From a bacterium (GTDB lineage: Bacteria; Patescibacteriota; Gracilibacteria; Absconditabacterales; Absconditicoccaceae): a stretch of 10,972 nt of DNA. Every line of letters begins with the position of its first letter. Within the stretch, counting starts at the first letter, position 1. The notes under the pieces were generated by a model. That model worked only from the letters and a program-made list of their open reading frames with translations. It searched no databases and was not told the origin of the DNA. Shown here one piece after another: positions 7,496-10,972 of the stretch. The stretch spans positions 462-11,433 of the forward strand of contig JAHDCT010000025.1 of assembly GCA_020629735.1 (NCBI GenBank), in the 5' to 3' direction. The translations under genes were made by a program, and so were the position numbers.

Positions 7496-7527
7496 TAGTA
7501 TATAGATTATGGCAAATCTATATACTA
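7496..7527. repeat. Perfect 13-bp inverted repeat upstream of aclA
   Basis: Arms 7496-7508 and 7515-7527 are exact reverse complements (core GTATATAGATT/AATCTATATAC) around a 6-nt spacer. It starts 8 bp upstream of the aclA -10 box and covers the -35 position. There is no following T-run, so it is more likely an operator for a dimeric regulator or a leader hairpin than a terminator. Confidence 0.7.
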
Positions 7528-7544
7528 AGTAGTAGATTCGTTCC

Positions 7545-7591
7545 ATCTAGACAAAAGATAACACACTTCGCTTATTATCTCTTATCTAGAT
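7545..7591 (-). repeat. 17-bp stem-loop between the 84-aa gene and aclA
   Basis: Arms 7545-7561 and 7575-7591 pair over 17 positions around a 13-nt loop. In minus-strand RNA the two non-Watson-Crick positions are G-U pairs, so the stem is unbroken; in plus-strand RNA they would be A/C mismatches. This favours a structure made in the transcript running from the 84-aa gene toward aclA. There is no T-tract. The outer ATCTAGAT recalls the trxA-leader palindrome. Confidence 0.6.
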
Positions 7592-7597
7592 TCCACT

Positions 7598-7852
7598 CTA
7601 ATTTACTATATTTTTTAACCCTTCTTTTAACTCTTTAAAGACATTGATTATTCTTTCTCTTCTTCTTGCCATCTTTTCATTATAGCTTCTTTCTCTCTCT
7701 GTTTCTTGCGCCCGTTTTGCTCATATTCTTGCACCTCGAAGCAACAGCAACCTTGTAACTTCTCAGGCAGTATCTAGCGCATTTTCAGTTATTTTTTTAA
7801 GATCAACTTCCTCGTTATTCGCGTCTTCATTTTCACGCATTTCTTCAGGCAT
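7598..7852 (-). CDS. Small charged helical protein (84 aa), unknown function
   Basis: I do not recognise this protein. The frame runs from ATG (MPEEMRENED) to TAG with two in-frame TGAs read as glycine (DTA-G-EV and ARI-G-AKR). An acidic N-terminus (about residues 1-20) is followed by a short hydrophobic patch, VTRLLLLRGARIG, then a strongly basic, probably helical or coiled-coil half with the RERSYNEKMARRRER repeat pattern and an amphipathic tail, VFKELKEGLKNIVN. There is no signal peptide or full membrane span. It could bind nucleic acid or membrane lipid, but nothing decides this. A TATAAT at 7865-7870 lies 12 nt before the ATG. It sits between the CNNM gene and the acl operon in the same direction. 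Confidence 0.7.
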
Positions 7853-7864
7853 TTTTTATTTTGA

Positions 7865-7870
7865 ATTATA
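7865..7870 (-). promoter_or_regulatory. Candidate -10 box of the 84-aa gene
   Basis: A perfect TATAAT in minus orientation lies 12 nt upstream of the ATG, predicting a leader of about five bases. No clear -35 is seen at 17 bp. The remaining intergenic DNA to 7962 shows nothing else I can assign. Confidence 0.4.
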
Positions 7871-7962
7871 CAAACAAATCACAGGTGCGACACTTTACAG
7901 CTATCTCATTTAACACCTAGCTTATTTTGGTCATCTTTCAGGACAACATATTATGCACAATA

Positions 7963-9264
7963 CTATTCTTCATCGATATGATGAGTAACTTTTACTTTTT
8001 GAATCGCATCTCCTTCCTTATTTACTCTAAGAACTTCTAACTCAAGATCACCAAACCTAATGACATCCCCTTTCTTAGCAAATTGCTTCAAAACTTCCAA
8101 GAAAACAAATCATACCGTATCTTCTTCAGAAATATCGCTATACTCATCTGGAATTTGGAAACCAGGTATTTGTAAAATATCAATTACATCTCTTAAAATT
8201 GTATCACCTTGCACCCTTACTACAAATTCGTTTACTTTTGTAATTTCAGCGTCTTCTCGTCCGTCTGACTCATCTCTAATAGCTCCCACAAGATCCTCGA
8301 GAATATCCTCGAAAGTCACTATACCTGCCGTTCCTCAGTATTCATCAATTACTACTGCAAAGTGCTGCCCATGTTTCTTCATATTGAGGAAGACATTGAA
8401 GATACTTGCCGTAATCGGTACTTTGGTTACCTGCTTTAGGTTGAAGGATTTCATCTTTCTTTCTGCGTTTTTTGGATCTTGCATAAGAGAGAATACTTCC
8501 CTCATAGTCACTAGCCCAACTATTTGATCTTTATCGGCACGATATATTGGTATTCTTGAATATGAGTTAGACAGTATAAGATCTTTTGCTTCTAATAATG
8601 TAGCCTCTTCATCAATAGCTACTATGTTCTTTCTATGCTGAAAGACTGATTCAACATTCCTTTCTGAGAATTCAAGGAAATTATGAATAATCAGAGACTC
8701 CGTATTTGTAAATATACCCTCTTTTTTTCCTTCTTCCACGAAGATATCCACTTCTTCCTTTGTTACTTGCTCAGTATTTGCTCATACAAGACGTTTTAAC
8801 CCATGTATAACTTGTTCTAGTATTCGCACTAATGGAAATAGCAACCAGGTTATTCCTTGAATAAAGGGTGATACTATCATTCAGAACTTCAAAGCATACT
8901 CTGCTGCAAACACTTTCGGAATAATTTCTCAAAAGAACAAGATGAGAAACGTTATCGTCACCGAAACGATCATAAACCCAGCAGCTCCTCATAAAGCAAA
9001 CTGGCCTAAAATAGTTTCTCATAACGATGCTGCATAGATTGACAAGGCAACATTTACTAAATTATTTCCAATCAAAATCGCAATTAATGTTCATTCACTT
9101 TTTTCTCTTAGAGATAAAAGAAGCTTTGAGGTTCACGGATTTTTTATATGATCATTAATATACTTTTTGATCTTATAAATAGGAACTCACATTATTGCCA
9201 GCTCTGATGAGCTAAACAAAGCCGACAAAACTAATAATCAAACAACAATGATTCAGGGTCACAT
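7963..9264 (-). CDS. CNNM/CorC-type membrane protein (DUF21, CBS pair, CorC_HlyC)
   Basis: A 433-residue integral membrane protein of the CNNM/CorC (hemolysin C-like) family, implicated in Mg2+/divalent cation transport. Residues 1 to about 170 are the DUF21 domain with several hydrophobic spans: GIIVVGLLVLSALFSSSE, the E-L-A-I-M signature, LIAILIGNNLVNVALS, and FFGEIIPK, the conserved G-E-x-x-P-K. The CBS pair follows (about 200-330), with SRIPIYRADKDQIVGLVT and HFAVVIDEYGGTAGIVTFED; the first G of that GG is encoded by TGA. A C-terminal CorC_HlyC domain (about 345-425) ends HHIDEE. About a dozen TGAs all fall at glycine or small-residue positions. The ATG start is chosen because DUF21 begins right after it. 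It is preceded within 7 nt by a terminator hairpin, and no Shine-Dalgarno is present. Confidence 0.95.
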
Positions 9265-9270
9265 AGCATT

Positions 9271-9301
9271 AAAAAAAATAAACCCCAGTAGTATAGGGTT
9301 T
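9271..9301 (-). terminator. Rho-independent terminator after the epimerase-like gene
   Basis: On the minus strand AAACCC (9296-9301) pairs with GGGTTT (9280-9285) around a ten-base loop, followed by A and eight Ts (9271-9278). It lies about 45 nt past the epimerase-like stop and only 6 nt before the CNNM start, so the CNNM promoter must overlap it, or readthrough is used. Confidence 0.7.
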
Positions 9302-9346
9302 ACAATATAAATTTCGAGTTAAATCGAGCTATTTTCTACTCTACTT

Positions 9347-10147
9347 TTATCCAAGCTTTAGGGCTTCATAGTTTTCTTTATAGTATGTTCTACATTTCTT
9401 TAAAATTACTTTTACCTTTTCAATGTCAGCTAAATCTTTTTTGCTCAGCGCCAACTTCAATGAAAAGAAATTATAGTATTCATTTTGCTTAAATTTCTTT
9501 AGCAGAGTTGGAATCTTATACACCCCATCTCATAACGGTAAATGTTTCTTTCCATCTTTTCCAACATCTGAAAGATATACCACACTCAGATATGGAATAA
9601 AGTTTGACATCTTTTTCATAAACTGGTAGTCAAGAATTTCTTCTTCAACATTTGCTACATCTAAAGCAAGATACATGCGATATTTTTTAATTATTTCTAC
9701 TATGCTTGAAAAATAATATTTAGGAATAACTCCTAAAAAGTTCCTATCTTCAGGATTAATAATCGTAAACTTCATACTTTTATTATGCGCTTTGTACGCA
9801 GGTAAATTGCTTTTTAGAAACCTATAAGATGTTATATTCAAAATACTTGGAGCATTAATAGTTACTACTTCCGCTCACAGTTCTTTTCACAAATCAATAG
9901 CTTGATTCATTTCCTTAATATTTACTTTATCAGATATCTGAACTACCTTTACTGGCATTTTATACTTCTTCACAAGGTCCATAACATACTCTGTATGTCG
10001 AGCATCGAAATTTTTCCACATTGCTAAATCAATTCAATCGAAATTGAGTTCCCTTGCAGTATCAAAAATAAGATCTAGCCCGTATCATGAAAGCGTATCT
10101 GTACTGAGCAAAAAGCTAGCTTTATTTTTTTCAGTTCTTTTTCACAT
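9347..10147 (-). CDS. Sugar-phosphate isomerase/epimerase-like TIM-barrel protein (266 aa)
   Basis: Resembles the xylose-isomerase-like TIM-barrel (AP_endonuc_2) superfamily, whose members isomerise or epimerise sugars and related compounds or act as AP endonucleases. Successive beta-alpha units are visible: ASFLLSTDTLSGYGLDLIF, LNFDGIDLAMWKNF, MPVKVVQISD, LGAEVVTINAP, KFTIINPED, MYLALDVANVEEE, LSVVYLSD, then the LPLGDGVYKIPTLLKKF loop and FFSLKLALSKKDLADIEKV. The C-terminus is a basic helix (KKCRTYYKENYEALKLG). Four or five TGAs are read as glycine, including the second codon. Substrate unknown; the metal-binding set is not complete by eye. ATG was chosen because TAA blocks the frame upstream. 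It is transcribed alone, from a near-consensus promoter with a ~100-nt leader to a terminator. Confidence 0.82.
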
Positions 10148-10198
10148 TCTCGCCAAACAAGTAAATGAATTTTCCTTTTATCTTACTTTATTTCTAGA

Positions 10199-10219
10199 CT
10201 CACGATACATTATCGTAAG
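10199..10219 (-). promoter_or_regulatory. Leader hairpin upstream of the epimerase-like gene
   Basis: A 9-bp stem (10199-10207 with 10211-10219) closes a 3-nt loop; its single non-Watson-Crick position is a G-U pair in minus-strand RNA. It falls in the ~100-nt 5' leader and has no T-run. It might affect message stability or translation; the role is unknown. Confidence 0.45.
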
Positions 10220-10252
10220 TACACTATTAATTCACGCATTATACTTGTCTTA

Positions 10253-10281
10253 AGTATAGGAATCGAGCGCTATCCTGTCAA
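10253..10281 (-). promoter_or_regulatory. Promoter TTGACA-17-TATACT of the epimerase-like gene
   Basis: On the minus strand a perfect TTGACA (10276-10281), a 17-bp spacer and TATACT (10253-10258) form the best sigma70-type promoter in the window. The start site should be near 10246. The -35 hexamer is one half of an inverted repeat, TGTCAA-N11-TTGACA (10276-10298), which may be an operator. Confidence 0.75.
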
Positions 10282-10360
10282 ATTCTCATCACTTGACAAC
10301 TATCAAATTACACCACTTTTATAAGTAGGAACAACACACAGCATCTACATCTTTTGGCAC

Positions 10361-10972
10361 TTATTTTTTAACTGATGAAACATCAAGTGAATAACCAGTT
10401 GTTGTTATTTTTGCTCAATAAATTTTTGCCATTTCTTTTGCAACAATTGCTGCATTATACCTTGGGTCTTGCTGGCTTTTATAATACCACATATGCTCGT
10501 TCACAACAACAATTTCTTTAAGATTTTTCCAGTCTTGAAACATGTGTGAAAAAGTACAAAGGACATACGACGACTCTCCATTTTTCACTTCTCGGAAGAG
10601 CTCAGCTTTTTGCTTTTTAGTCCTTTTACTATGCATAACTTTTGCATGGCTAGGAAACCTGTACTTCTTTTGGTAATTATACAAACTCCACGAATCAGAA
10701 AATACAACTAATTTTTGTTCTTGAGATGATTTCTTTTTTCTTTCTCTTTTTACTACTTCTTCCGGATCGCCTATCCAGAGTGGAATTGCTTTTCTATAAG
10801 TACAAAACCGATGACGAACAAACCAATGCACAAGCTCAAGGGTTTTCTTTGACATCAAAGTTGGAATCAACTTAATTTTCTCATGTTTTGATAGATCTAA
10901 TTCACCTTCATACTGTTCTTCTCGACTTACTTCCTTTCACAAACATAACACATATCAATATCAGACTACTTC
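10361..10972 (-). CDS. priA: PriA-like primosomal protein without helicase motor, C-terminal part
   Basis: The last 204 codons of a PriA (primosomal protein N', replication restart helicase) relative; the 5' part lies beyond the window. Visible order: YVLCLGKEV, end of the N-terminal DNA-binding region; LVHWFVRHRFCTYRKAIPLW, the PriA 'wing'; then KLVVFSDSWSL, KVMHSKRTKKQKAELFREV, SSYVLCTFSHMF, LKEIVVVNEHMWYYKSQQDPRYNAA and GAKITTTGYSLDVSS. These line up with PriA's LVLVPEI, LHS, GTRSAIF, DEEH-SYKQ-PRYNARD and GSATPSLES. The Walker A segment that should precede KLVVF is missing, the DEEH box reads VNEH, motif III is eroded, and TAA ends the protein there, so the second RecA domain and zinc region are absent. 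ATPase activity is unlikely; a structural DNA-binding role is possible. Four in-frame TGAs are read as glycine. Confidence 0.75.

Noticed and set aside
8060..8527. Plus-strand 155-residue Ser/Thr-rich frame
   Set aside because: Antisense of the CBS/CorC_HlyC region, which has strong family motifs on the minus strand.
10293..10325. Possible plus-strand promoter TTGACA...TATAAG
   Set aside because: Spacer of 21 bp is too long and no plus-strand gene follows.

Overview
The window is an AT-rich bacterial segment that reads sensibly only if UGA is translated as glycine. In every recognisable gene except trxA, in-frame TGA falls where the family has glycine: the GGTAGI motif of a CNNM/CorC protein, the phospho-histidine loop F-G-H-A-G-A of ATP-citrate lyase, the GTDENG motif of methionyl-tRNA synthetase, and L-L-G-V-E in a DnaE PHP domain. 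All assigned genes end in TAA or TAG. This is genetic code 25, known from the Patescibacteria (CPR) lineages Absconditabacteria (SR1) and Gracilibacteria (BD1-5), so the source is very probably a member of one of them. Standard-code gene calls break almost every gene into fragments; the calls here were re-derived with UGA = Gly.

Layout. The left end is on the minus strand: the 5' two-fifths or so of metG (methionyl-tRNA synthetase, running off the window), trxA (thioredoxin, with its own promoter and terminator) and a small unknown gene. Two plus-strand genes follow: a 258-residue protein resembling AbiEi-type antitoxin/regulators, and a 310-residue PHP domain of DNA polymerase III alpha that stops where the polymerase core should begin. 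The rest is minus strand. Read in transcription order from the right edge it holds a PriA-like primosomal protein without functional helicase motifs, a sugar-phosphate isomerase/epimerase-type TIM barrel with a near-consensus promoter and a terminator, a CNNM/CorC-type membrane protein, an 84-residue charged protein, the two subunits of ATP-citrate lyase (aclA, aclB), and a family 2 glycosyltransferase whose last 18 bases overlap the end of the PHP gene convergently.

How the genes relate. aclA, aclB and the glycosyltransferase are closely spaced (41 bp and 20 bp) and probably form one transcript, headed by a leader with two strong inverted repeats. AclA and AclB together match nearly the whole of the animal ATP-citrate lyase chain and keep its catalytic residues, so the expected reaction is citrate + CoA + ATP to acetyl-CoA + oxaloacetate + ADP + Pi. 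That is a striking activity for a reduced CPR genome. aclA has a one-base frame break near its middle (sequence error, real decay, or recoding). The other genes are housekeeping or accessory with no obvious link. Starts almost never carry a Shine-Dalgarno sequence, and several TATAAT-like boxes lie only 9-12 nt from the ATG, which hints at leaderless transcripts.

The most noteworthy items are the ATP-citrate lyase pair in a UGA-glycine lineage, the frame break in aclA, the two reduced replication proteins (PHP-only DnaE and motor-less PriA), and the inverted repeats upstream of trxA and aclA. No rRNA, tRNA, CRISPR array or insertion sequence was seen. No gene-free stretch exceeds 300 bases.
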